64,000 nt of DNA, from NCBI GenBank assembly GCA_017312345.1, contig BLAA01000001.1, forward strand, positions 2,542,001-2,606,000, given 5' to 3'. This DNA is from Candidatus Denitrolinea symbiosum (GTDB lineage Bacteria > Chloroflexota > Anaerolineae > Anaerolineales > Villigracilaceae). The translations under genes and the position numbers were made by a program. Below, in pieces: positions 1 to 10,334 of the stretch. The stretch's first letter is position 1, and each line of letters starts with the position of its first letter. The notes beneath the pieces were generated by a model, which was not told the origin of the DNA, made no database searches, and saw only the letters and a list, made by a program, of their open reading frames with translations.

Positions 1-40
1 ACATCTCAATTTGGTCTATACTCAGGCTACAGGAGCGCTT

Positions 41-1725
41 ATGACTGAAATTGATCTTTCCCCGCTGCAACCCGCCCTTGAAAAATTCATTCCGCTCCGC
101 CGTTCAGGACTGCTCCCCGCGCTCCATGCCGCGCAAGAGATCTATGGCTGGCTGCCGCGGGAGGTCGCGGCCGAAGTGGCGAAGACGCTCCACGTTCCGC
201 TTGCGGACGTCCACGGCGTCATCGAATTCTACTCCCTTTTTTATAACGAACCTGTTGGACGAAAGATCGTCCGCGTCTGCGCGGACCCTGCCTGCGCGCT
301 CAAAGACGCCGACGGACTCCTCGCCCGACTCCGCTCCCAGCACGGGGTCGAGGACGGTCAGACTACCCCGGACGGGACTCTGACCATCGAGCGGAGTCCG
401 TGCCTCGGCCTCTGCGAACACGCCCCCGCGACCTGGACGGTGGACGGCGGAATCTCGACGGTCGGCGACGGGACGGCGGAGCGCGACCGCCCGCAGTCTG
501 TGATCTACGGCTCCCTGCGCATGTTGACCGTCAACTGCGGGAACGGCACAACGTCCCTGGCGAAATACGGCGAATACGCCGCGTTGAAGAAAGCCCGCGC
601 GATGAAACCCGAGGAAGTCGTCAACGAGATCAAGTCCAGCGGACTGGTCGGGCGCGGCGGCGCGGGGTTCAACACTGCCCTGAAATGGGAGGGCGCGGCG
701 AAAGCGGACGGCTCGCCGAAATACGTGATCTGCAACGCGGACGAATCCGAGCCTGGGACGTTCAAGGACCGCGTCCTGCTGCTCGACGATCCGCACCGCG
801 CCATCGAGGGGATGTGCATCGCCGCGCACGCCGTCGGCGCGTCGAAGGGATACGTCTACCTGCGCGGCGAGTATCCATATATTTTGCCGCCCCTCGAAAA
901 CGCGCTGAACGAGGCGCGCGCCGCGGGCTATCTCAACGAAGACTTCGACATTGAAATCCGCGTCGGCGCGGGGGCGTACATCTGCGGCGAGGAGACCGCG
1001 CTGTTCGAGTCCATCGAGGGCAAACGCGGCTTCCCGCGCGTCAAACCGCCGTTCCCGACCACGAATGGTCTCTTCGATAAACCGACCGTCATCAACAACG
1101 TGGAGACGCTCTTCAACGTGCCGCTCATCATCGAGAAGGGCGCGGCGGAATATCGGAAGATCGGCACGGAGAAATCGTCCGGGCCGAAGTTATTCTGTCT
1201 CTCCGGCGACGTCGCCCGACCGGGCGTGTACGAGGTCCCGTTTGGGATTACGCTGCGCGAACTGCTCGAAATGGCTGGCGGCGTGACCGGCGGCCTGCAG
1301 TCCATTCTCTTCGGCGGCGCGGCGGGAGCCTTTGCCACGTCCGCGCAGTTGGACGTGAAGTTGACCTTCGAGGACCTGCGCGCCGCGGGACTTCCGCTCG
1401 GCTCGGGCGTGGTGATGGTCTTCAACGAGACGCGCGACATGCGCGACGTGTTGAAGCGCCTCGGCAGGTTCTTCGCGCACGAAAGCTGCGGCAAGTGCTA
1501 TCCCTGCCAGATGGGCACCCAGCGCCAGATGGAAATCCTGGAGCGTGTAGCCAGCAAGAGGATGCTGCCCGGAGACTCGCTTCGCCTGCAGGATGTCGGC
1601 TGGACGATGACGGACGCGTCCCTGTGCGGGCTGGGACAGACCGCGGCCAGCGCGGTGTTGTCCGCGATGAAGTTATGGCCTGAGATATTCAAGGACGAAG
1701 ACGGAAACGCTTACAAGGTGACTTT

Positions 1726-1729
<4 letters not shown>
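41..1729 (+). CDS. NuoE-NuoF fusion, NAD/FMN subunit of formate dehydrogenase
   Basis: This 562-residue protein joins a NuoE-like thioredoxin-fold domain (about 1-150) to a NuoF-like flavoprotein (about 170-562). The NuoE part has 2Fe-2S ligands Cys80, Cys85, Cys121 and Cys125. The NuoF part has the FMN/NADH glycine-rich stretches GRGGAGF and [15 protein letters not shown] and the 4Fe-4S motif ESCGKCYPC with a later Cys. In the family this unit passes electrons between NAD(H) and an iron-sulfur partner. An in-frame TTG lies at position 11, but ATG 41 follows AGGAG at 31-35 with a 5-nt gap and was chosen. The stop overlaps the next gene by ATGA. The molybdenum subunit downstream makes formate dehydrogenase more likely than complex I or a hydrogenase diaphorase. 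Fusion of E and F is less common than separate subunits. Confidence 0.9.
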
Positions 1730-2411
<682 letters not shown>

Positions 2412-2415
<4 letters not shown>

Positions 2416-3254
2416 CCTCTGCCGCGATTCTGTTTGGAATCGTATCGGCGCTGACGTGGGGCGCGGCGGACTTTGCGGGCGGCATTGCCAGTAAACGCTC
2501 GTCTCCCTATGCGGTGGTGGTCTGGGGCAACATTGTCGGGATGCTGGTCGTCTCGGCGCTGGCGCTGGCGCGGGGCGATCTTTTCCCCTCCCTGCAAAGC
2601 ATGGTCTATATCGTTTTGAGCAGCGTCTGCGGAGCTATTGGGATCATCATCCTTTACCGCGCGCTGGCCGACGGGAAAATGAGCATCGCCGCGCCGACCT
2701 CCGCGTTGATGGCTGCGGTCATCCCTGTTTGTGTGGGCGTTTTCCTGGACGGCTGGCCGAAGTGGTTGACGATGGCCGGCGTGACCCTGGCCCTGGCCGC
2801 CATCTGGCTGGTGGCGCGGACGGAACACGAGGGCGTCCACCGTATCCTGTGGGACGACGTGCGGATGCCGCTGGCGGCGGGCGTTCTGTTTGGCCTGTTC
2901 TTTATCTTCATGCACCGGGCTTCGAGCGAATCGGTTTTATGGCCTACAGTGTTGTTGCGCCTGTCGTCGGTTATTTTGCTGGCTGTCATCGCCAGGTTCA
3001 CGCGCAGTTCTCTCCGCGTTGCGCGCGGTCAATGGCGGCTGATCGCCTTCATCGGTATTTTTGACATCGCCGGGAACGTCTTTTACATCCTCTCCGCCCA
3101 GACGGGGCGCATGGACATCGCCGCGGTGATCGGTTCGCTCTACCCCGGCGCGACCGTCGCGCTGGCCTGGGTGATCCTCAAGGAGAGGATCTCCGTCCCG
3201 CAATGGATTGGAATTGCCGCGGCGCTGGCGGCGATTGTGATGATTTCGGTTTAA
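2412..3254 (+). CDS. EamA/DMT-family membrane transporter
   Basis: The 280-residue, very hydrophobic protein has about ten predicted transmembrane helices in two similar halves, the EamA (drug/metabolite transporter) architecture. The GTG start at 2412 overlaps the upstream TGA and lies just after an AGGAGAAAG ribosome-binding site at 2401; upstream codons in this frame overlap the iron-sulfur gene and were rejected. It sits inside the formate dehydrogenase operon, between the small iron-sulfur subunit and the catalytic subunit. A link to formate or to cofactor supply is possible, but EamA proteins carry many substrates and the sequence does not show which. Confidence 0.85.
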
Positions 3255-3302
3255 TTCTTTGGCGCATGGATTGCACGGTCAGCGCGGATTTACGGAGTCT
3301 TT

Positions 3303-5462
<2,160 letters not shown>

Positions 5463-5527
5463 CGGCCCGGCGTTGTCATGTTGAAAGGCGGGAATTTACC
5501 CGCTGGAACGCGATAGGCTTTTTACGA

Positions 5528-5575
5528 AACGGAAAGACTCTCAGGCCCGAGCCGTGAGAGTCCTTCCGTTCTTTT
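5528..5575 (+). terminator. Rho-independent terminator after formate dehydrogenase operon
   Basis: The 8-bp perfect arm GACTCTCA (5536-5543) pairs with TGAGAGTC (5555-5562). The stem is extended by AACGGAA/TTCCGTT across one mismatch and is followed by CTTTT. It ends the formate dehydrogenase operon about 65 nt after the stop codon. The rest of the 5463-5640 gap shows no gene. Confidence 0.85.
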
Positions 5576-5640
5576 GGCGGCCCGGGCGGCCTTGCCGCCG
5601 CGTATCCGCGCTGCCAGGCGACGCGTCCCTGTTTTGCATC

Positions 5641-5669
5641 TTGACAGGCAACCTTCCCTCGGCTACAAT
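5641..5669 (+). promoter_or_regulatory. Sigma-70-type promoter of the iron (feo) operon
   Basis: A consensus -35 box TTGACA (5641-5646) and a -10 box TACAAT (5664-5669) are separated by exactly 17 nt. The predicted start of transcription, about 5676, lies inside the palindrome described next and about 25 nt before the DtxR-like start codon. Confidence 0.8.
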
Positions 5670-5690
5670 TATTTAGGTGGAACTAAATAA
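5669..5690 (+). promoter_or_regulatory. Probable DtxR-type operator
   Basis: A perfect inverted repeat, TTATTTAG, six bases, CTAAATAA, begins at the last base of the -10 box and covers the predicted transcription start. Its TTAG/CTAA core resembles operators of DtxR/IdeR regulators. A metal-loaded regulator bound here would block RNA polymerase, so the operon probably represses itself when iron is plentiful. The assignment is inferred from position and symmetry. Confidence 0.7.
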
Positions 5691-5700
5691 AGGATTAGCC

Positions 5701-6372
5701 ATGACAGAATCCCTGACCCGATCCATTCAGGATTACCTGAAACGCATCTACGAACTGAGCGAGGAGGGCGTGGCGGCCAGCACCACCGAACTGGCCGCGC
5801 GCTTGAACGTCGCGCCCGCTTCGGTGACGGGTATGCTGCAAAAACTTGCCGCCGCCAGGCCGCCGCTCGTGATCTATAAAAAGCGCCAGGGCGTCACGCT
5901 GACCAAAGCGGGGCTGCGGGCCGCGCTCGAAGTCATCCGCCATCACCGCCTGCTGGAAACCTGGCTGGTGCAGACGCTTGGCTACACCTGGGACGAGGTC
6001 CATGAGGAGGCGGAACGCCTGGAACACGTCATCTCGAAGGACCTGGAGTCCCGCATCGCGGCCGCGCTCGGCCACCCGACGCGCGACCCGCACGGAGAAC
6101 CCATCCCCTCCGCCGACCTGACCATGCCCGCGGACGCCTCGACTCCGCTCGCGGCTCTTCGTCCCGCCCAGACCGCGACCGTCCAGCGCGTCGACGCCGC
6201 CGACCCGAACCTGCTGCGCCATCTTGAAAGCATCGGCCTCGTCCCCGGCGCGGAGATTCAAGCCGCGGCCTACTCCGAGTTCGATCACAATTTGACGGTG
6301 AAGATCGGGAAGAAATCGAACGTTCTTGGGTTGAGCGTCACGACGAAAATCTTCGTCGATGTACGCCAATAA
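5701..6372 (+). CDS. DtxR/MntR-family metal-dependent repressor with FeoA domain
   Basis: The 223-residue protein has an N-terminal winged helix (about 1-65, including TELAARLNVAPASVTGML) and a helical metal-binding/dimerisation domain. The latter carries the family His/Glu pattern in HHRLLETWL, HEEAERLEH and ALGHPTRDPHGEPIP. A C-terminal SH3-like FeoA domain (about 150-223) follows. It should sense Fe(II) or Mn(II) and repress the operon. ATG 5701 was preferred to the in-frame GTG at 5677 because AAAGGA (5688-5693) precedes it and the GTG lies within the operator. It is the first gene of the feo operon. Iron rather than manganese is inferred from the FeoB genes downstream. Confidence 0.88.
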   Translation: MTESLTRSIQDYLKRIYELSEEGVAASTTELAARLNVAPASVTGMLQKLAAARPPLVIYKKRQGVTLTKAGLRAALEVIRHHRLLETWLVQTLGYTWDEVHEEAERLEHVISKDLESRIAAALGHPTRDPHGEPIPSADLTMPADASTPLAALRPAQTATVQRVDAADPNLLRHLESIGLVPGAEIQAAAYSEFDHNLTVKIGKKSNVLGLSVTTKIFVDVRQ

Positions 6373-6441
6373 ACGGATAAACGCGTACGCAGGCCGCGGC
6401 GCAATGCGCGCGTGCCTATCAACACACCCCAAAGGCCCCCT

Positions 6442-7446
6442 ATGAATTCAGCTTACTTGCTCATCATTCTTATCGTTATCCTGCTCATCACGTTCCTTCC
6501 CCGCGTGGGACTCTTCTCCCAATACAAGTCCTACCGCGCCGCGCGGGAACGCGAGCGGATGGAGGACGCCCTCAAGCACCTGCTCGACCGTGAACAGGAC
6601 GGACGTCACGCCTCCCCCGAATCCCTCGCCGGGACGTTGGGGTTGGCGCGGCCAACCGTGACGCGTCTCATTGAGGGGATGGAGGCGCAGGGCCTGCTCG
6701 AATCGCGCGGCGACCGGCTGCATCTCACCGCCGAAGGCGAACGCTGGGCGCTGCACGTCGTCCGCGCGCACCGACTATGGGAGCGCTACCTCGCGGACGA
6801 GGCGCGTATGCCGCTGGAAAGAGTCCACGGCGAGGCGCAGCGCCGCGAGCACCGTCTCACCGAGGCGCAACTCGACGAACTGGACGCCGCGCTCGGCCAC
6901 CCGACGCGCGATCCGCATGGAGACCCCATCCCGACGCGCGAGGGGAAAATGGATCGGGCGGAGGGAATGCCCGTCACCGCGTGGCAGCCCGACCGCCCAG
7001 CGCGAATCGTCCACCTCGAGGATGAGCCCGCCCTGGCCTACGAACAAATCCTGGCGGCGGGACTCCGCCTCGGGCAGGACATCCGCATTCTGGAACGCAC
7101 CCCGCAACGGGTCGTCTTGAGCGACGGCGAGAACGAATATCGGCTGGCGCCCGCGGTGGCGTCGAACATCAGCGTGGCGCCGTTGCCCGAAAGCGAACTG
7201 CTCAAGCGCGAGGCCATCCCGCTGACCGAACTCGCGCACGACCGCCGCGCCGAGATCGTCACGCTCGACGACGCCGTGCAGGGATTCACCCGCCGCCGCT
7301 TCCTCGATCTCGGCCTCACGCCTGGAACCACCATCTACCCCGAACTGCAAAATTTCTTCGGCGACCCGCGTGGCTATCGCGTGCGTGGAACCCTCATTGC
7401 GTTGCGAAAAGATCAGGCCGCGCAGATTTGGGTCAAACCCGTTTAG
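6442..7446 (+). CDS. Membrane-anchored DtxR-like protein with C-terminal FeoA domains
   Basis: The 334-residue protein begins with a strong hydrophobic helix (about 5-26) and a basic stretch. A DtxR-type winged helix (about 42-95) and metal/dimer domain with HPTRDPHGDPIPT follow. The C-terminal part (about 170-334) looks like two FeoA/SH3-like domains; the last contains RRRFLDLGLTPGTTI, typical of FeoA. ATG 6442 follows AAAGG at 6431-6435; a GTG at 6412 has no comparable site. A stand-alone feoA is absent from the operon, so this protein may supply the FeoA function at the membrane next to FeoB, or may be a membrane-tethered regulator. Which role applies cannot be settled from sequence. Confidence 0.8.
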   Translation: MNSAYLLIILIVILLITFLPRVGLFSQYKSYRAARERERMEDALKHLLDREQDGRHASPESLAGTLGLARPTVTRLIEGMEAQGLLESRGDRLHLTAEGERWALHVVRAHRLWERYLADEARMPLERVHGEAQRREHRLTEAQLDELDAALGHPTRDPHGDPIPTREGKMDRAEGMPVTAWQPDRPARIVHLEDEPALAYEQILAAGLRLGQDIRILERTPQRVVLSDGENEYRLAPAVASNISVAPLPESELLKREAIPLTELAHDRRAEIVTLDDAVQGFTRRRFLDLGLTPGTTIYPELQNFFGDPRGYRVRGTLIALRKDQAAQIWVKPV

Positions 7447-7452
7447 CGTTTT

Positions 7453-7503
7453 CCAGTGTCACGTGATTCAGTATCACGTGACACCGAAATACTTGACACA
7501 GGA
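7453..7503 (+). repeat. Degenerate GTGTCAC/TGACAC word array before feoB GTPase gene
   Basis: The spacer between the second regulator and the FeoB GTPase gene consists of related words: AGTGTCACGTGATTC, AGTATCACGTGACACC, ACTTGACAC. Its right part aligns with the spacer before the four-helix-bundle gene (8413-8455), through GTATCAC, CCGAA, CTTGAC and AACACT in the same order. The two spacers are therefore diverged copies. Confidence 0.65.
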
Positions 7504-7511
7504 ACACTGAT

Positions 7512-8348
7512 ATGACCAACACAAAAATCACCCTTCCCGCCGAGCGCTGCGAAACCTGTCCCGCGTACGCGCAGCTGGAGCAGATGGGAATCAAGACGGG
7601 CGACTTCGACCGCGTCGTCGCGCTGGCGGGCAACCCGAACACGGGCAAGTCCACGCTCTTCAACGCGCTGACGGGACTCAAGCAGCACACGGGCAACTGG
7701 CCTGGCAAGACCGTGACGCGCGCCGAGGGCGGCTACCAGTTCAACAGCGTGAAATACAAACTCGTTGACCTGCCTGGCACGTACTCGCTTTTATCGGCAT
7801 CACAGGACGAAGAAGTGGCGCGCGACTTTATTTTGTTCGGCCAACCCGATTGCACCATCGTCGTCGCCGACGCGACCGCGCTGGAGCGCAACTTGAATCT
7901 CGTCATGCAGGTCATGGAGATCACCGACAAAGTCGTGGTCGCCGTCAATCTCATGGACGAAGCGCGCCGCAAAGGACTCGAAGTGGACGCCCGCTCGCTC
8001 TCGCGTGACCTGGGCGTTCCCGCCATCCCGATCACTGCGCGGACGGGCGAGGGCATGTCCACATTGCTGACGACTGTCTCCGAGGTGATCGAGGGGCTGG
8101 TCGCCACCAAGCCGCTGCGCGTCCACGGCACGCCCGAGTTCCAGAAAGCTGTCAACGAACTCGCGCCGATGATCGAGCAGATGGCGCCTGGCATCCCCAA
8201 CGCGCGCTGGCTGGCGATTCGTCTCCTGGACGGGGACGCGCGCGTGCAGAAGGCGCTTTCGAGCGGAGAACTCGCCGAAATCGTGTCGCGCCAAACGCGG
8301 CAGGATGTCCAATTTAGCAAGAAGATGTCGGTTGAAGGAAGGCAATAG
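7512..8348 (+). CDS. feoB: FeoB N-terminal GTPase half (split FeoB)
   Basis: The 278-residue protein is only the cytosolic G domain of the ferrous iron transporter FeoB. The G1 motif is GNPNTGKST (40-48), G3 DLPG (86-89), G4 NLMD (146-149) and G5 around ITARTGEG; a switch threonine lies in NWPGKTV. An N-terminal CETC pair (13-16) is present. The chain ends after the helical regulatory domain, and no membrane helices follow. The membrane half is encoded separately at 8879-10267. The two halves are separated by a repeat array and a four-helix-bundle gene. GTP hydrolysis here would gate Fe(II) import through the membrane half. Confidence 0.92.
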   Translation: MTNTKITLPAERCETCPAYAQLEQMGIKTGDFDRVVALAGNPNTGKSTLFNALTGLKQHTGNWPGKTVTRAEGGYQFNSVKYKLVDLPGTYSLLSASQDEEVARDFILFGQPDCTIVVADATALERNLNLVMQVMEITDKVVVAVNLMDEARRKGLEVDARSLSRDLGVPAIPITARTGEGMSTLLTTVSEVIEGLVATKPLRVHGTPEFQKAVNELAPMIEQMAPGIPNARWLAIRLLDGDARVQKALSSGELAEIVSRQTRQDVQFSKKMSVEGRQ

Positions 8349-8455
8349 GTGTCACGTTGCCCAGTGATTCAGTGTCACGTTGCCCAGTGATTCAGTGTCA
8401 CGTTGTCCAGTGATTCGGTATCACATGGCGCCGAAGCGCTTGACGCTGAAACACT
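8349..8455 (+). repeat. Tandem 23-bp array upstream of the four-helix-bundle gene
   Basis: Three near-identical 23-bp units (8349-8371, 8372-8394, 8395-8417) are each built from GTGTCACG, TTGCCCA and GTGATTCA, and a fourth diverged unit runs to about 8455. The array begins at the base after the FeoB GTPase stop codon. Unit three differs from units one and two at only two bases. The AGTGTCA word recurs inverted as TGACACT on the other side of the four-helix-bundle gene. Confidence 0.85.
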
Positions 8456-8470
8456 CAAAAGGAGAAAACT

Positions 8471-8843
8471 ATGCCCCTCATAAAACGCTTCGAAGATATC
8501 ATTGGCTGGCAGGAAGCACGCAAGTTGGTTAAAGAAATTTACAAGATCACAAATGAAGGAGCATTTGCCCGTGATTTTGGAATGCGAGATCAAATCCAAC
8601 GCGCTGCCGTCTCTGTGATGACCAATATCGCCGAAGGATTTGATTGTGATTCGCAAATTGAATTCGCGCGGTTTCTGGGTTTCTCTCGCCGTTCGGCTGT
8701 CGAAGTTCAATCTCTTCTTTATGCCGCGCTTGACATTGGCTACATCAATAAAGCCGTATTCGATTCCGAATATCAACAAGCCGAAAAGACAAAAAGCCAT
8801 CATCGGCGGCTTGAAAACCTCCCTCAAAAAACGCTCTCCGTGA
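8471..8843 (+). CDS. Four-helix-bundle (S23/IVP-like) protein, frame disturbed near the end
   Basis: The product matches the family first seen as ORFs of 23S rRNA intervening sequences: DFGMRDQIQRAAVSVMTNIAEGF and FARFLGFSRRSAVEVQSLL are its two landmark stretches. An AAGGAG site precedes ATG 8471. At AAAAA 8791-8795 the reading frame leaves the family pattern. With one A fewer the protein would end TKAIIGGLKTSLKKRSP at a TGA (8841-8843), matching TKKLINGLITYLSKH of the second copy at 29443-29811. As sequenced, the frame instead runs on without a stop into FeoB-C. A homopolymer indel, real or a sequencing error, is the likely cause. The function is unknown; the family includes Avd-type nucleic-acid-binding bundles. 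Confidence 0.8.
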
Positions 8844-8874
8844 CACTTGACACTGTAACACTTGACACAGGAAA
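8840..8874 (+). repeat. Inverted-orientation TGACACT array downstream of the four-helix-bundle gene
   Basis: The words TGACACT, TGACACT, GTAACACT and TGACAC follow each other directly. They are the reverse complement of the AGTGTCA word in the array at 8349-8455, so the four-helix-bundle gene is bracketed by opposed arrays. The restored stop codon of that gene (8841-8843) falls inside the first word, and the FeoB-C ribosome-binding site AGGA follows at 8869. Confidence 0.7.
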
Positions 8875-8878
8875 ACTT

Positions 8879-10267
8879 ATGAACCCCAACGAAATACTAG
8901 CCAAAGCAGAAATCCTCCGCAACAATCTTTCCAGCGGCTTCCGCGACGAGATCGTCAAATCCCTCTACGCCGAAGCCGAGGCCATCGCGCAGCGCGCCGT
9001 CAAAACCGCCAAAGACAAAAAATACGACTTCGACCAGAAGATAGACCGCCTCGTCACCTCGCCCATCACGGGTCTGCCGATCATGCTGATCCTGCTCGCC
9101 ATCATCATCTGGCTGACCGTCTCTGGCGCGAACGTGGCTTCCGACGCGATCGCAAACGTACTCTTCGCGTTCGGCGATTGGGCGCGCGCCATCTTCGTTT
9201 CGTGGAGCATCTCCTGGTGGATCACAGGCTTCATCTGGGACGGCGTCTATCGCGGCCTGGCGTGGGTCGTCAGTGTCATGCTCCCGCCGATGGCGATCTT
9301 CTTTCCCGCCTTCACCTTTCTCGAAGACCTCGGCTATCTGCCGCGCGTGGCCTTCAACATGGACTGGCTCTTCAAAAAAGCAGGCGCGCACGGCAAGCAA
9401 TCCCTCACCATGGCGATGGGCTTCGGCTGTAACGCCGCGGGTGTGGTCGCCACGCGCGTGATCGACTCGCCGCGCGAACGCCTGATCGCCATCCTCACCA
9501 ACAATTTCGTCCCCTGCAATGGACGCTTCCCAACTCTCATCATGCTGGCGACGGTCTTCGTCGCCGCGGGCTTCAGCGGACTCGCCTCTTCCGTCATCGC
9601 GGCGGGCGCGGTCGTGGGAGTCGTTCTGCTCGGGGTCGCGTTCACCTTCCTCATGTCGTGGCTGCTCTCGCGCACCGTCCTCAAAGGCGAAGCCTCCGCG
9701 TTCACGCTCGAACTGCCTCCCTACCGCCGTCCAAATATCAGCCGCATCCTCTACACCTCCATCATTGACCGCACCATCTTCGTCCTCTGGCGCGCCATGC
9801 AGACGGCCGCCCCCGCCGGCGCGGTCATCTGGATACTCGCCAACGTTCCTTTCGGGACCTCGAACCTGGCCGCGGCCATCGCGAACTGGCTCAACCCCTT
9901 CGGCCTGCTCCTCGGTCTCGACGGCGTGATCCTGCTGGCCTACATCATCGCCATCCCCGCCAACGAGATCGTCGTCCCGACCATGATGATGATGTACACA
10001 GGCGCGGGCATGATGATTGACGGCCCCGGCACGAGCGAAGCCATCCGCACCCTGCTCATTGACCAGAACGGCTGGACGATGCTCACCGCGGTCAACCTGA
10101 TGCTGTTCGCGCTCCTGCACAATCCCTGCGCCACGACAATTATGACCATCTACAAGGAAACCAAATCCTACAAGTGGGCGACGGTCAGTGTGGTGATCAC
10201 GCTGGGAGTCGCATTCATCGTCACATTCCTGACGGCCAGCGTAGCGCGATTAATGGGCTGGGCATAG
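8879..10267 (+). CDS. feoB: FeoB C-terminal membrane half (split FeoB)
   Basis: The 462-residue protein is the ferrous iron permease domain of FeoB. A charged linker (1-60) is followed by DRLVTSPITGLPIMLILLA, the two Gate domains with MGFGCNAAGVVATR and NNFVPCNGRFPTL, and the last helices with NPCATTIMTIYKE. Intact FeoB fuses this part to the GTPase domain; here the break lies in the cytosolic linker. ATG 8879 follows AGGA at 8869-8872. The same frame is open upstream through the four-helix-bundle gene (from 8471), so an automatic gene finder would report one 598-residue fusion. I regard the separate start as correct because the N-terminal extension is explained by a one-base slip. Confidence 0.88.
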   Translation: MNPNEILAKAEILRNNLSSGFRDEIVKSLYAEAEAIAQRAVKTAKDKKYDFDQKIDRLVTSPITGLPIMLILLAIIIWLTVSGANVASDAIANVLFAFGDWARAIFVSWSISWWITGFIWDGVYRGLAWVVSVMLPPMAIFFPAFTFLEDLGYLPRVAFNMDWLFKKAGAHGKQSLTMAMGFGCNAAGVVATRVIDSPRERLIAILTNNFVPCNGRFPTLIMLATVFVAAGFSGLASSVIAAGAVVGVVLLGVAFTFLMSWLLSRTVLKGEASAFTLELPPYRRPNISRILYTSIIDRTIFVLWRAMQTAAPAGAVIWILANVPFGTSNLAAAIANWLNPFGLLLGLDGVILLAYIIAIPANEIVVPTMMMMYTGAGMMIDGPGTSEAIRTLLIDQNGWTMLTAVNLMLFALLHNPCATTIMTIYKETKSYKWATVSVVITLGVAFIVTFLTASVARLMGWA

Positions 10268-10271
10268 GAAA

Positions 10272-10310
10272 AAGGACTCTCAGTCATCCGATCCGAGAGT
10301 CCTTCATTTC
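10272..10310 (+). terminator. Terminator of the feo operon
   Basis: A perfect 10-bp stem, AAGGACTCTC (10272-10281) with GAGAGTCCTT (10295-10304), is followed by CATTTC. It lies four bases after the FeoB-C stop codon, between convergent operons. Its GACTCTC/GAGAGTC arms are the same as in the terminator at 5528-5575. Confidence 0.8.
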
Positions 10311-10334
10311 TGCTTTCTGCCTTCCGCTTTCTGC
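10307..10334. repeat. Four 7-bp units (TTTCTGC) abutting the hydroxylase stop codon
   Basis: The four consecutive heptamers are TTTCTGC, TTTCTGC, CTTCCGC and TTTCTGC. The array ends exactly at the base before the stop codon of the minus-strand hydroxylase gene (10335-10337). It belongs to the private-word arrays of this window. Confidence 0.7.

Noticed and set aside
8349..8455. Possible CRISPR array
   Set aside because: The 23-bp units are directly joined without unique spacers and no cas genes are near.
8471..10267. A genuine fusion of a four-helix-bundle domain with FeoB-C
   Set aside because: The alternate frame restores the family C-terminus and stop after a one-base change in an A run, and FeoB-C has its own start and ribosome-binding site.
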